64,000 nucleotides of DNA, from positions 233,858-297,857 of the forward strand of contig NZ_CADFEB010000008.1 of NCBI RefSeq assembly GCF_902833085.1, in the 5' to 3' direction. Positions 30,387 to 39,133 of this stretch are shown here, in pieces. Each line of letters begins with the position of its first letter. The stretch's first letter is position 1. The position numbers were made by a program, and so were the translations under genes. Below the pieces are notes generated by a model that was not told where the DNA came from, searched no databases, and saw nothing but the letters and a program-made list of their open reading frames with translations. Source of the DNA: Burkholderia ubonensis. Lineage in GTDB: Bacteria; Pseudomonadota; Gammaproteobacteria; Burkholderiales; Burkholderiaceae.

Positions 30387-30988
30387 CAAGCGGTCCTCCG
30401 GGAGAACGCGGGCAGCCTTGCGGCGAGCATCCCGCAGGCGAGCGCGACGAGCACGCCCGCCGAAATGTCGAGCGCCAGGTGGCGGCGCGTCTGTACGATC
30501 GAGTAGGTGATCGCCGCGCTCCACAGCACGACGAGCGTGCTGCGCCACGGACGGCGCGTGTCGACGAGTGCGCGCGCCGCGAGGCAGGTCAGCGCCGCGT
30601 GCAGCGACGGCAGGCAGTTCTGCGCGGAATCGCCCGCCGCGAGGAGCCGCAACGCGGCGGCGCTCAACGACGCGCCGGTGACGGGCGGGTAGTGCAGCGT
30701 GGTCGGGAACAGCACGAAGACGATGCCGGACACGAGCGCGCCGAACTGCATCGCGCGCATCAGCCAAGCCACGCGTGCGGCGTCCGCGCGAAGGTACGCA
30801 TACGGGATCAGCGCAAAGAACGACAGGTAGAGCCACACGCCGCTCGGATCGAATGGGACGAGCCGGTCGAGCGCGCTTTCGGTGAGTACCGTCCCGGGGC
30901 CCTGCAGCAGGCTGGACAGGGTATAGGCAACGCCGACCGCGCCCCAGCCGAGCGCCAGCGCGCGCAGTCGCGGCGGCAGCGCGATCAT
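30386..30988 (-). CDS. PAP2-family (inositolphosphotransferase-like) membrane protein
   Basis: 200-aa protein with about five membrane helices. PAP2 motif 2 appears as LPSLHAAL (near 126-133) and motif 3 as RRHLALDISAG (near 168-178). The first, Lys/Arg-containing motif is degenerate (only DTRRP at 143-147), so activity may differ from a classic phosphatase; the AUR1-like branch of PAP2 is a fair alternative. It may remove or transfer a phospho head group on a lipid. ATGA overlap with the adenylating-enzyme gene. Confidence 0.8.
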   Translation of the reverse strand: MIALPPRLRALALGWGAVGVAYTLSSLLQGPGTVLTESALDRLVPFDPSGVWLYLSFFALIPYAYLRADAARVAWLMRAMQFGALVSGIVFVLFPTTLHYPPVTGASLSAAALRLLAAGDSAQNCLPSLHAALTCLAARALVDTRRPWRSTLVVLWSAAITYSIVQTRRHLALDISAGVLVALACGMLAARLPAFSRRTA

Positions 30989-32286
30989 CGCGCCTCCTTC
31001 GCGCGGACGATGCGGCGCCGCTTCTGCGTGAAGTCGCGCGCGGGCACGACCGGGCTCAGGGTCCACGTGAGCGCGTCCGTGGCGACGCCGAGCCGCGCGA
31101 ACACGTCGACGAGATGCTGCCGGCACGCGGCGAGCGCGCCGGAGCCCGCACCGTCCACGCCCGTGTCGACCGCGAGCGAGAGCGCGGCGGGCGCCGTCTG
31201 CGTCAGCCGGTAGTCGGCGTGCAGCGGCAGCGCCTGCGCGAGCGCCCGCGCGCAGACGTCGGCGAACACGGTGCGCGGCGTGCCGTCGTGGCCGGGCAGC
31301 ACCAGCATGTCGTCGCAGCGCCCCTCGATCCGCTCGATCGCGAGCGCCGGGCTGCCGCAAGGGCAGGGTGTGCGGCGCACCGCGAGCACGTCGTCGAGCC
31401 GGTAGCGGACGATCGGCTGCGTGGAACGCGTGAAGTCGGTGATGACCGGCACGAAGCGCGTGTCGTCGAGCCACTGCGGTTCGACGTGGAGGAATTCCTC
31501 GTTCAGGTGCAGCGTGCCGTGCGCGCACGTCGCGCCGAGGAAGCCCTCGGTCGCCTGGTAGACCTCGTCGACGCGGCCGAACGTCTCGGCCAGCAGCACG
31601 CGGTCGAGCGGCTCCAGCACTTCGGCGACCGCGATGACGCGAGCCGGCCGCACGGCCAGCCGGCCTTCGCGCACGGCGATCGCGAGCGAGCACAGCACCT
31701 GGGCCGGCGCGACGACGATCGTCGGCCGGTACGCATCGAGCTGCGCGACCAGCGACTCGAACGGCTCGAACAGGTCGAAGAACCCGAACGACAGCCACGG
31801 CGTGCGGACCGCCGTGTACAGCCGGTTGTTCGCGCGCAGGAACAGCGCGACCCGTTCGCGATGCAGCAGCCCGTGCGGCAGCAGCTTCGCGAGCAGCACG
31901 CCGGCCCATGTCGCGCGCTCGGCCGGGCTCGCGACGAACACGCCGCGGCTGCCGGACGTGCCCGACGACAGGCCGACGCTGTAGCGCCCGAGCATCGGGC
32001 TGAAGTCGCGCGACTGCTCGGCGCGATGCGCGCACGCGAGCACCTCGTCGAGCGTCAGCCCCGCGGTGTTCATCGCGTCGAAGTGCGCGAGCATCGCCGC
32101 CTTGTCCATCAGCGGCCATGCGTCGCGCGGCTGGCTCGCGTACGGCGCGAACCACGGGCTGCGCGCGAGCACGGTGCGCGCGAATCGTTCGAGCCCGCGC
32201 GCCTGGTGGCGTTCGAGCGCCGCGCGGTCCGCGAAGCGGCGCGTGCGAGTGCGGGCGTAGGCCCACAGCAGGCGGTGCGGCTGCAT
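30985..32286 (-). CDS. PaaK/CapK-like adenylate-forming enzyme (F390 synthetase-related)
   Basis: 433-aa ATP-dependent carboxylate-activating enzyme of the PaaK/F390-synthetase-related group. Motifs seen are the phosphate loop LSSGTSGSRG (near 105-114), YQATEGFLG (aromatic-x-E motif) and YRLDDVL (ribose-binding Asp), with a C-terminal Lys/Arg-rich tail. It should activate an acyl or beta-hydroxy/keto acid as an acyl-AMP. It overlaps the MBL gene by one base upstream and PAP2 by four bases downstream. The acid substrate is unknown, but the KAS III and SDR partners suggest a fatty-acid-derived acid. Confidence 0.85.
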   Translation of the reverse strand: MQPHRLLWAYARTRTRRFADRAALERHQARGLERFARTVLARSPWFAPYASQPRDAWPLMDKAAMLAHFDAMNTAGLTLDEVLACAHRAEQSRDFSPMLGRYSVGLSSGTSGSRGVFVASPAERATWAGVLLAKLLPHGLLHRERVALFLRANNRLYTAVRTPWLSFGFFDLFEPFESLVAQLDAYRPTIVVAPAQVLCSLAIAVREGRLAVRPARVIAVAEVLEPLDRVLLAETFGRVDEVYQATEGFLGATCAHGTLHLNEEFLHVEPQWLDDTRFVPVITDFTRSTQPIVRYRLDDVLAVRRTPCPCGSPALAIERIEGRCDDMLVLPGHDGTPRTVFADVCARALAQALPLHADYRLTQTAPAALSLAVDTGVDGAGSGALAACRQHLVDVFARLGVATDALTWTLSPVVPARDFTQKRRRIVRAKEAR

Positions 32287-33092
32287 CACAGTGCGCCCTC
32301 GTGTGTAAGCAGGATCGTCGCGCGGCCGCCGGCGTCGAGCTGATGCAGCCGGTCGAGCGTCGCGTAATAGGCGCGCGGATCGTCCATGATCAGGTGCGCG
32401 ATCCGCGACGGTCCGCGCGGCTCGCGGTAGCCCTGCGGCGACCACGCCGAATCCGACGCGAGCAGCACCCAGCCGCTGTCGGTCGCGACGAACGCGCCGA
32501 GATGGCCCGCCGCGTGGCCGGGCAGTTCGACCAGCAGGATGTCGCCGCCGGCGTTCGGCAGCGCGTAGGCGTGCTCGAACGGCGCGAGCTCGGCGGGCAG
32601 CGCGACGCGCTCGAAGCTTTCGACGAAGCACGCGCGTGCGTCGAAGTCGTCCGGCATCAGGCCCGGCACGAAGCCGCGCCTGAGCGCCGCGATGCCGCGC
32701 AGCGGGCGCGTCGCGCGCCAGCCGTCCCCGGAACAGATCATCGGCACGCCCGGGAAGTCGCGCAGGCCCGCGATGTGGTCGCCGTGGAAGTGCGACACCA
32801 CGACGCCCGCGAGATCGGCGGGGCGCAGGCCTTCGCGCGCGAGCTGCGCGGCGATCGCGTCGGTGGCGTTGAAGTACACGGGCGTCACCTTGCGGTACAG
32901 CGCGAACACGCCGCGCCGCGTGTGGTCGAGGAAGTGCGACGCGTAGCCGGTGTCCCACAGCCAGCGCCGGCCGTTCGCCTGCAGCAGGTAGCAGCGCGAC
33001 GGGAACGCGCACGCGGAGAAGCCTGCGCCTCGCAGCGCGACGCAGCCGGGATGGGTGCAGTAGCCTGCCTCAAATGCCGTAATGGTTGCCAT
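32286..33092 (-). CDS. MBL-fold metallo-hydrolase
   Basis: 268-aa metallo-beta-lactamase-fold hydrolase. The dinuclear metal motif HFHGDH sits at 101-106 (H101, H103, D105, H106), with later ligands in PGHAAGH (about 195) and SDSAW. The sequence resembles the lactonase-like branch. Its gene overlaps the SDR gene by 23 bases. In this setting it may hydrolyse a thioester or lactone intermediate; this is inference. Confidence 0.87.
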   Translation of the reverse strand: MATITAFEAGYCTHPGCVALRGAGFSACAFPSRCYLLQANGRRWLWDTGYASHFLDHTRRGVFALYRKVTPVYFNATDAIAAQLAREGLRPADLAGVVVSHFHGDHIAGLRDFPGVPMICSGDGWRATRPLRGIAALRRGFVPGLMPDDFDARACFVESFERVALPAELAPFEHAYALPNAGGDILLVELPGHAAGHLGAFVATDSGWVLLASDSAWSPQGYREPRGPSRIAHLIMDDPRAYYATLDRLHQLDAGGRATILLTHEGAL

Positions 33093-34083
33093 GCGTACGA
33101 ATCCAGTCCGCGGTGAGACGTATGCCGTCGTCGATCGAGATCGGCGGCCGGTAGCCGAGCAGTGCGGCGGCGCGCGTGTTGCTGAGCGTCATGTCGAAAT
33201 GAAGCGCGCCGATCCCGTAGCGCGTGAGCAGCGGCTCGCGGCCGCGCGCGTGGCCGCCCAGCTCGGAAACGCGTGCGAGCGCGTCCAGCAGCGGATACGG
33301 CAGCGCGCGGATCCGGTAGCGCAGCTGAAGCGTGTCGCCGAGCAGGCGTTCGAGCAGCGACGCGAGCGTGCACGGCTCGAAGTTCGTGATGTTGAATGCG
33401 GCGCCCGATGCGACCTGCGCGTGCGTCGCGACGCGCAGCGCATGCACGACGTTGCCGACGTAGGTCAGGTCGACGAGCGCGGCGCCGCCGCGCGGCAGCG
33501 GCAGCACGCCGCGTCGCGCGTGCAGCAGCTGCAGGATGCGCGGCACGATCACGCGGTCGTGCGGGCCGAACAGCCCGCGCGGGCGCAGCAGCACGAAGGT
33601 CGTGCCGGGATGCGCGCCGGCGAGCGCGCACAGCTCGTCTTCTGCCTGCGCCTTGGTCGCCGCGTAGTGATTCACGAAGCGCGCGGCGCGATACGACTCG
33701 TCGATGTCTTGGTGATGCCGGTAGTCGAAGTAGATCGACGGCGTCGATACGTGCACGAAGCGCGGCACGCCGCGCGCGGCGGCCGCTTGCGCGAGCCGGC
33801 GGGTTGCGGTCACGTTCGACGCGACGAAGTCGTCGCGCCGGCCCCACGGCGACGACAGCGCCGCGCAGTGCCAGACCGCATCGACGTCGCGCAGCAGCGC
33901 GTCGGCCTGCGCGTCGTCGAGCGTCGCGAGCTCCGCCGGCACGAACTCGGCGCCGGCCGCGCGCAACGCCTCACCCGCTTCGAGATTGCGGCCGGTTGCG
34001 CGCACGGCGCGGCCGTCCGCCAGCAGTGCGTCGACGGCGTTGCGGCCGAGCCCGCTCGTCGCGCCGGTCACGAGGATCTTCAT
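33070..34083 (-). CDS. NAD(P)-dependent epimerase/3-beta-HSD family reductase (OleD-like)
   Basis: 337-aa extended SDR. The nucleotide motif VTGATSGLG is at residues 5-13, and the catalytic set is S113 in HVSTPS with Y140 and K144 in NHYAATK. It belongs to the 3-beta-hydroxysteroid dehydrogenase-like group that includes OleD, the reductase of 2-alkyl-3-ketoacids. Translationally coupled by ATGA to the KAS III gene, so it likely reduces the keto group of that enzyme's product. Confidence 0.88.
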   Translation of the reverse strand: MKILVTGATSGLGRNAVDALLADGRAVRATGRNLEAGEALRAAGAEFVPAELATLDDAQADALLRDVDAVWHCAALSSPWGRRDDFVASNVTATRRLAQAAAARGVPRFVHVSTPSIYFDYRHHQDIDESYRAARFVNHYAATKAQAEDELCALAGAHPGTTFVLLRPRGLFGPHDRVIVPRILQLLHARRGVLPLPRGGAALVDLTYVGNVVHALRVATHAQVASGAAFNITNFEPCTLASLLERLLGDTLQLRYRIRALPYPLLDALARVSELGGHARGREPLLTRYGIGALHFDMTLSNTRAAALLGYRPPISIDDGIRLTADWIRTHGNHYGI

Positions 34084-35060
34084 GCGACGAGCACCATCCC
34101 GCCAACCGTCAGTCCGGCCGCGGTGCCGATCAGCAGCGCGCGGGTGCCGCGCGTGAAGCGTCCCTGCTCGATCGCTTCGTGCAGCGCGGTCGGGATCGAC
34201 GCCGCGACCTGGTTGCCGTGCTGCGCGTAGATGTCGACGAGCGACTCGGGGCGCATGCCCAGACGCTTGCGGATGTGTTCCATCGCGAGGTGGCTCGCCT
34301 GATGCGGGATCACGACGTCGACGTTGCGCGCCGCGTGCGCGTTGCCGCCGAACAGCTGCTCGAGGAAGCCGCCGATCACCGTGGACGCGAGCCGGAACAC
34401 GCGCTTGCCGTCCATCCGGAACAGGTAGTCGGCCGGCTCGGCGCCGATGCGCGGATTGCGGCGCGTGCCGCCTGCGCGGACTTCGCAGAACGCGTTGCCT
34501 GCGGGGTAGGTTTCCATCCGGAACGCCTCGATGCCGGTTGCCGCATCGCCGCGCTCGACGATCGCGGCGGCCGCGCCGTCGCCGAAGATCAGCGATGCTT
34601 CCGGGTCGTTCCAGTCGATGCCGCGTGACGCCAGGTCCGACGCGACGATCGCGATGCGCCGGTATGCGCCGCTCGCGAGCAGGCTTGCCGCGACCTGCAG
34701 CGCGGCGACGAAGCTCAGGCAGCTCGCGTTCACGTCGAACGCGGCGGTGCCGGCCGGCAGCCCGGCCGGCCCGAGAATCCGGCTCGCGGTGCTGGGCAGC
34801 GCCTGCTCGCCGACGCCCGACGCGGACAGCAGCAGGTCGATCGACGCAGGCGCGACCTGGCCGCGCTGCAGCGCGTCACGCAGCGCGGTCGCGGCCAGCC
34901 CGGATTGCGTTTCGGCGTCGTCGGCGTAGTAGCGGACGTCGATGCCCGACTTCTTGCGCGAGAAACCCGGCTTGTGCTCGAGCAGCGCGTCGAGCTCGCT
35001 GGACGTGACGCGCCGCGACGGCAGCGCCTTGCCGGTGCAAATGATTCGAATGGGAAGCAT
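34080..35060 (-). CDS. 3-Oxoacyl-ACP synthase III family protein (FabH/OleA-like)
   Basis: 326-aa thiolase-fold condensing enzyme. The catalytic triad is C114 in NASCLS, H253 in IPHQAS and N283 in HGNQVAAS, all intact. It is the first gene of a seven-gene minus-strand operon. ATG 35060 is used although it lacks a clear ribosome site; GTG 35096 is an alternative. Lack of fab genes around it argues against housekeeping FabH. It more likely makes a dedicated beta-keto product from acyl-CoA or acyl-ACP for the downstream enzymes. Confidence 0.9.
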   Translation of the reverse strand: MLPIRIICTGKALPSRRVTSSELDALLEHKPGFSRKKSGIDVRYYADDAETQSGLAATALRDALQRGQVAPASIDLLLSASGVGEQALPSTASRILGPAGLPAGTAAFDVNASCLSFVAALQVAASLLASGAYRRIAIVASDLASRGIDWNDPEASLIFGDGAAAAIVERGDAATGIEAFRMETYPAGNAFCEVRAGGTRRNPRIGAEPADYLFRMDGKRVFRLASTVIGGFLEQLFGGNAHAARNVDVVIPHQASHLAMEHIRKRLGMRPESLVDIYAQHGNQVAASIPTALHEAIEQGRFTRGTRALLIGTAAGLTVGGMVLVA

Positions 35061-35177
35061 GGCGTGGGACAGTGGAAGCGGGGTGCCTGCGGTCACGCGC
35101 GAACGCGGCGCGCGATGCTTGACTTCGAGGGCCGATGACCGATTCCTGCGGAATGGATGTCAGGCGGGAAGCATTCG

Positions 35178-35270
35178 ATGAAACAGGACACCTTTCTTTC
35201 TCTCAGTTTGATTATCTTGATCGTTATCGCGCTGGTGCGGGGAGCGCGCGCTGCTGACGGTTCCCTCTGA
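35178..35270 (+). CDS. Possible 30-residue membrane peptide
   Basis: A short frame starting MKQDTFLSLSLIILIVIALV, which reads as one hydrophobic helix or signal-like segment, then RGARAADGSL. A weak GGGAAG lies 9 bases before the ATG. Its lower GC and hydrophobic run stand out from the surrounding spacer, but nothing else proves expression. Confidence 0.2.
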   Translation: MKQDTFLSLSLIILIVIALVRGARAADGSL

Positions 35271-35561
35271 CGCCGTTGGCCGACGCATGTCGTTCGCGAC
35301 AGGGAAGCCATGTTGCAGGCCGGCCGAATGCTACCAAAATTGGTCGCCGACAGGGCGGCGTCGTTGTGCAGGGCCGTCTCACGTTACTCGGCGGCACGCA
35401 TTGTGGTGCTGGCCGGCGTCCCGGGGCAGAAGTCATCGGCGCTGCGCATGAGCACGCACGCGATTGCCGGGTAATGCCGATACAGGTATTGCCACTACCA
35501 GCCAAGATGCTGTTTTTATTGGGTTTTTTCTCGTCGTGTGCGCACCGGAGCGCAATCTGCG

Positions 35562-35570
35562 TGGCATAAT
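35562..35570 (+). promoter_or_regulatory. Extended -10 promoter candidate for leuC
   Basis: TGG followed by CATAAT (35565-35570) forms an extended -10 box 47 bases before the leuC ATG. No clear -35 box. The resulting 5' leader would be about 40 nt. Confidence 0.4.
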
Positions 35571-35616
35571 CGACCGCATCCGCAAGGCTTGTAAGTCACA
35601 ACGACCCCGCATACCC

Positions 35617-37026
35617 ATGGCACAGACTCTCTACGACAAACTGTGGAATACCCACGTGGTCCACACCGAGGACGACGGCACGGCATTGCTCTACATCGAC
35701 CGCCAGCTGCTGCATGAAGTCACGAGCCCGCAGGCGTTCGAAGGGCTGAAGATCGCGCACCGCCCGGTGTGGCGCATCAGCGCGAACCTGGCCGTGTCGG
35801 ACCACAACGTGCCGACGACGGACCGCAGCCACGGCATCGCCGATCCGGTCTCGAAGCTGCAGGTCGACACGCTCGACGCGAACTGCGACAGCTTCGGCAT
35901 CACCCAGTTCAAGATGAACGACGTGCGCCAGGGCATCGTCCACATCATCGGCCCGGAGCAGGGCGCGACGCTGCCCGGCATGACGATCGTGTGCGGCGAC
36001 TCGCACACGTCGACGCACGGCGCGTTCGGCGCGCTCGCGCACGGCATCGGCACGTCGGAAGTGGAGCACGTGCTCGCGACGCAGACGCTGCTGCAGAAAA
36101 AGAGCAAGAACATGCTCGTGAAGGTCGACGGCGCACTGCCGCGCGGCTGCACCGCGAAGGACATCGTGCTCGCGATCATCGGCAAGATCGGCACCGCGGG
36201 CGGCACCGGCTACGCGATCGAATTCGGCGGCTCGACGATCCGCGCGCTGACGATGGAAGGCCGGATGACGGTCTGCAACATGGCGATCGAAGCGGGCGCG
36301 CGCGCCGGCATGGTTGCCGTCGACGACACGACGATCGACTACCTGAAAGGCCGTCCGTTCGTGCCGACCGGCGCGGAATGGGACCAGGCCGTCGAGTACT
36401 GGCGCCAGTTCACGTCGGACGACGGCGCGCAGTTCGACCGCGTGGTCGAGCTGAACGCGGCCGAGATCGTCCCGCAGGTCACGTGGGGTACGTCGCCGGA
36501 AATGGTCACGTCGATCGACGGCCGCGTGCCCGATCCGGAACGCGAGAAGGATCCGGTCAAGCGCGACGCGATGGAGCGCGCGCTTGCCTACATGGCGCTC
36601 GAGCCGAACACGCCGATCGAATCGATCAACGTCGACAAGATCTTCATCGGCTCGTGCACGAACGCGCGCATCGAGGACATCCGCGCGGCCGCGTACGTCG
36701 TGAAGAAGCTCGGCCGCCGCGTCGCGCCGAACGTGCGGCTCGCGATGGTCGTGCCGGGCTCGGGCCTCGTGAAGGCGCAGGCCGAGCACGAAGGGCTCGA
36801 CAAGGTGTTCACGGACGCCGGCTTCGAATGGCGCGAGCCGGGCTGCTCGATGTGCCTCGCGATGAACGCCGACCGGCTCGATCCGGGCGAGCGTTGCGCG
36901 TCGACGTCGAACCGCAACTTCGAAGGCCGGCAGGGCGCGGGCGGCCGCACGCACCTCGTCAGCCCGGCGATGGCGGCGGCGGCGGCGATCGAAGGCCACT
37001 TCGTCGACATTCGCAAGCTGGGGTAA
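35617..37026 (+). CDS. leuC: 3-Isopropylmalate dehydratase large subunit
   Basis: Leucine biosynthesis: isomerises 2-isopropylmalate to 3-isopropylmalate together with LeuD. 469 aa from ATG 35617, the family length. The [4Fe-4S] cysteines are in [10 protein letters not shown] and in GCSMCLAMN. No strong ribosome site is visible. First gene of leuCDB, 13 bases before leuD. Confidence 0.97.
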   Translation: MAQTLYDKLWNTHVVHTEDDGTALLYIDRQLLHEVTSPQAFEGLKIAHRPVWRISANLAVSDHNVPTTDRSHGIADPVSKLQVDTLDANCDSFGITQFKMNDVRQGIVHIIGPEQGATLPGMTIVCGDSHTSTHGAFGALAHGIGTSEVEHVLATQTLLQKKSKNMLVKVDGALPRGCTAKDIVLAIIGKIGTAGGTGYAIEFGGSTIRALTMEGRMTVCNMAIEAGARAGMVAVDDTTIDYLKGRPFVPTGAEWDQAVEYWRQFTSDDGAQFDRVVELNAAEIVPQVTWGTSPEMVTSIDGRVPDPEREKDPVKRDAMERALAYMALEPNTPIESINVDKIFIGSCTNARIEDIRAAAYVVKKLGRRVAPNVRLAMVVPGSGLVKAQAEHEGLDKVFTDAGFEWREPGCSMCLAMNADRLDPGERCASTSNRNFEGRQGAGGRTHLVSPAMAAAAAIEGHFVDIRKLG

Positions 37027-37039
37027 CGGGACACGGATC

Positions 37040-37690
37040 ATGGAAAAATTCACAGTGCATACCGGCGTCGTGGCGCCGCTCGATCGCGAGAACGTCGACA
37101 CGGACGCGATCATCCCGAAGCAGTTCCTGAAGTCGATCAAGCGCACCGGCTTCGGCCCGAACGCGTTCGACGAATGGCGTTACCTCGACCACGGCGAGCC
37201 GGGCCAGGACAACTCGAAGCGTCCGCTGAACCCGGACTTCGTGCTGAACCAGCCGCGCTACCAGGGCGCGTCGGTCCTGCTCGCACGCAAGAACTTCGGC
37301 TGCGGCAGCTCGCGCGAACATGCGCCGTGGGCGCTGCAGCAGTACGGCTTCCGCGCGATCATCGCGCCGAGCTTCGCGGACATCTTCTACAACAACTGCT
37401 TCAAGAACGGCCTGCTGCCGATCGTGCTGACCGAGCAGCAGGTCGATCACCTGTTCAACGAGACGGTCGCGTTCAACGGCTACCAGCTGACGGTGGACCT
37501 CGACGCGCAGGTCGTGCGCGCGCCGGACGGCCGCGAATACGCGTTCGACGTCGCCGCGTTCCGCAAGTACTGCCTGCTGAACGGCTTCGACGACATCGGC
37601 CTGACGCTGCGTCACGCGGACAAGATCCGCCAGTTCGAAGCCGAGCGGCTCGCGAAGCAGCCGTGGCTGAACAACAAGCTGGTCGGCTGA
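37040..37690 (+). CDS. leuD: 3-Isopropylmalate dehydratase small subunit
   Basis: 216-aa swivel-domain subunit that completes the LeuC active site. Key segments are [13 protein letters not shown] near the start and the substrate loop [15 protein letters not shown]. It is followed 74 bases later by leuB. Normal length and intact. Confidence 0.97.
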   Translation: MEKFTVHTGVVAPLDRENVDTDAIIPKQFLKSIKRTGFGPNAFDEWRYLDHGEPGQDNSKRPLNPDFVLNQPRYQGASVLLARKNFGCGSSREHAPWALQQYGFRAIIAPSFADIFYNNCFKNGLLPIVLTEQQVDHLFNETVAFNGYQLTVDLDAQVVRAPDGREYAFDVAAFRKYCLLNGFDDIGLTLRHADKIRQFEAERLAKQPWLNNKLVG

Positions 37691-37764
37691 CGTCGTCCTT
37701 CGAGCGGGCGCACGCCGCGCGTGCGCCGCTTCGCATCCACAACCTACCCAGTCAGGAATAACGC

Positions 37765-38832
37765 ATGAAGATTGCAGTGCTGCCCGGCGACGGCATCGGT
37801 CCGGAAATCGTCAAGGAAGCGGTGAAGGTGCTGAACGCACTCGGCGAGACGTTCGAGCTCGAGGAAGCGCCGGTCGGCGGCGCGGGCTACGAGGCAAGCG
37901 GCCATCCGCTGCCGGACGCGACGCTGAAGCTCGCGAAGGAAGCGGACGCGATCCTGTTCGGCGCGGTCGGCGACTGGAAATACGACTCGCTCGAGCGCGC
38001 GCTGCGCCCCGAGCAGGCGATCCTCGGCCTGCGCAAGCATCTCGAGCTGTTCGCGAACTTCCGCCCGGCGATCTGCTATCCGCAGCTCGTCGATGCATCG
38101 CCGCTGAAACCGGAGCTGGTCGCGGGCCTCGACATCCTGATCGTGCGCGAGCTGAACGGCGACATCTACTTCGGCCAGCCGCGCGGCGTGCGCGCAGCGC
38201 CGGACGGCCCGTTCGCCGGCACGCGCGAGGGCTTCGACACGATGCGCTATTCGGAGCCGGAAGTGCGCCGCATCGCGCACGTCGCGTTCCAGGCCGCGCG
38301 CAAGCGCGCGAAGAAGCTGACGTCGGTCGACAAGGCGAACGTGCTCGAAACGTCGCAGTTCTGGCGCGACGTCATGATCGACGTGTCGAAGGAGTATGCG
38401 GACGTCGAGCTGTCGCACATGTACGTCGACAACGCGGCGATGCAGCTCGCGAAGGCGCCGAAGCAGTTCGACGTGGTCGTGACCGGCAACATGTTCGGCG
38501 ACATCCTGTCCGACGAGGCGTCGATGCTGACCGGCTCGATCGGCATGCTGCCGTCGGCGTCGCTCGACAAGAACAACAAGGGCCTGTACGAGCCGTCGCA
38601 CGGCTCGGCGCCCGACATCGCGGGCAAGGGCATCGCGAACCCGCTCGCGACGATCCTGTCGGCCGCGATGCTGCTGCGCTACTCGCTGAACCGCGCGGAG
38701 CAGGCCGATCGCATCGAGCGCGCGGTGAAAAAGGTGCTCGAGCAGGGCTACCGCACCGGCGACATCGCGACGCCGGGCTGCCGGCAGGTCGGCACGGTCG
38801 CGATGGGCGACGCGGTGGTTGCGGCGCTGTAA
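37765..38832 (+). CDS. leuB: 3-Isopropylmalate dehydrogenase
   Basis: 355-aa NAD-dependent oxidative decarboxylase, the last common leucine step before transamination. Family segments are [10 protein letters not shown] at the N-terminus, [15 protein letters not shown] for substrate binding, [14 protein letters not shown] with the metal-binding Asp, and the NAD loop [19 protein letters not shown] lies 6 bases upstream of the start. leuB ends the leu run, and a hairpin follows. Confidence 0.97.
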   Translation: MKIAVLPGDGIGPEIVKEAVKVLNALGETFELEEAPVGGAGYEASGHPLPDATLKLAKEADAILFGAVGDWKYDSLERALRPEQAILGLRKHLELFANFRPAICYPQLVDASPLKPELVAGLDILIVRELNGDIYFGQPRGVRAAPDGPFAGTREGFDTMRYSEPEVRRIAHVAFQAARKRAKKLTSVDKANVLETSQFWRDVMIDVSKEYADVELSHMYVDNAAMQLAKAPKQFDVVVTGNMFGDILSDEASMLTGSIGMLPSASLDKNNKGLYEPSHGSAPDIAGKGIANPLATILSAAMLLRYSLNRAEQADRIERAVKKVLEQGYRTGDIATPGCRQVGTVAMGDAVVAAL

Positions 38833-38848
38833 GAAGGCAGTAAAGGGT

Positions 38849-38880
38849 GCGAACGCGGCCGTGAAAAACGGCCCGTTCGC
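38849..38880 (+). terminator. Hairpin after leuB (probable terminator or mRNA end)
   Basis: Stem GCGAACG-(C)-GGCCGT pairs with ACGGCC-CGTTCGC (38849-38862 with 38868-38880), with one bulged C and a GAAAA loop. There is no T-run after it. It separates leuB from the asd leader region. Confidence 0.6.
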
Positions 38881-38928
38881 GCCGGGTTGGCCGTTGTGCG
38901 GCCAGACAGGTTTGTGTAGACTCGTGCG

Positions 38929-39048
38929 ATGGCGCTGATTTCCCTGATCTCCCCGGTCTTGAAACTCCACGGCAACACTGCCCGTGCGGTTACGCGCGCC
39001 ATCGTCATCACGAAAACCATTACCACGAAAACGATCATTAAACGCTGA
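38929..39048 (+). CDS. Putative attenuation leader peptide of asd
   Basis: A 39-codon frame ending 85 bases before asd. Its last codons are striking: of codons 25-38, five encode Ile, five Thr, three Lys and one Val (for example [11 protein letters not shown]). Aspartate-semialdehyde dehydrogenase lies at the branch that leads to Lys, Thr and, through Thr, Ile, so these are the amino acids a ribosome-stalling attenuator should sense. A TTGTGC (38894) / TAGACT (38917) box pair with 17-nt spacing would start RNA almost at the ATG, so the peptide might be leaderless. Proposed from pattern only. Confidence 0.55.
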   Translation: MALISLISPVLKLHGNTARAVTRAIVITKTITTKTIIKR

Positions 39049-39059
39049 TCGCCGTCGTG

Positions 39060-39104
39060 CCCGCCTGTTTCCCCGCGCGGTCACGCGGGGACGGAAATGG
39101 CGGG
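39060..39104 (+). promoter_or_regulatory. Nested hairpin between the leader peptide and asd (attenuator candidate)
   Basis: Inner stem TCCCCGCG/CGCGGGGA (39070-39077 with 39084-39091), enclosed by CCCGCC/GGCGGG (39060-39065 with 39099-39104). It begins 12 bases after the leader stop codon, so a stalled or terminating ribosome could change its folding. No T-run, so control may be Rho-linked or translational. Confidence 0.45.
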
Positions 39105-39133
39105 GAAGCTCCATTCAAAGCAAAGGGTTAGTC

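Larger units (their letters stand above)
35061..35616. other. Divergent intergenic region between the lipid operon and leuC
   Basis: About 550 bases that must hold the promoters of the KAS III operon (minus) and leuC (plus). A leuC -10 candidate and one very small possible ORF are listed separately. No known riboswitch or leucine-rich leader peptide was recognised. Confidence 0.5.

Noticed and set aside
28147-35060. Complete oleABCD olefin cluster
   Set aside because: No OleB-type hydrolase and the adenylating enzyme is of the PaaK/F390 type; only OleA-like and OleD-like functions are supported.
34080-35060. Housekeeping fabH
   Set aside because: No plsX, fabD, fabG or acpP around it, and it is coupled to a reductase and adenylating enzyme instead.
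35464-37026. Longer leuC start at 35464
   Set aside because: The extra 51 residues have no LeuC similarity and would cover the likely promoter; ATG 35617 gives the family length.
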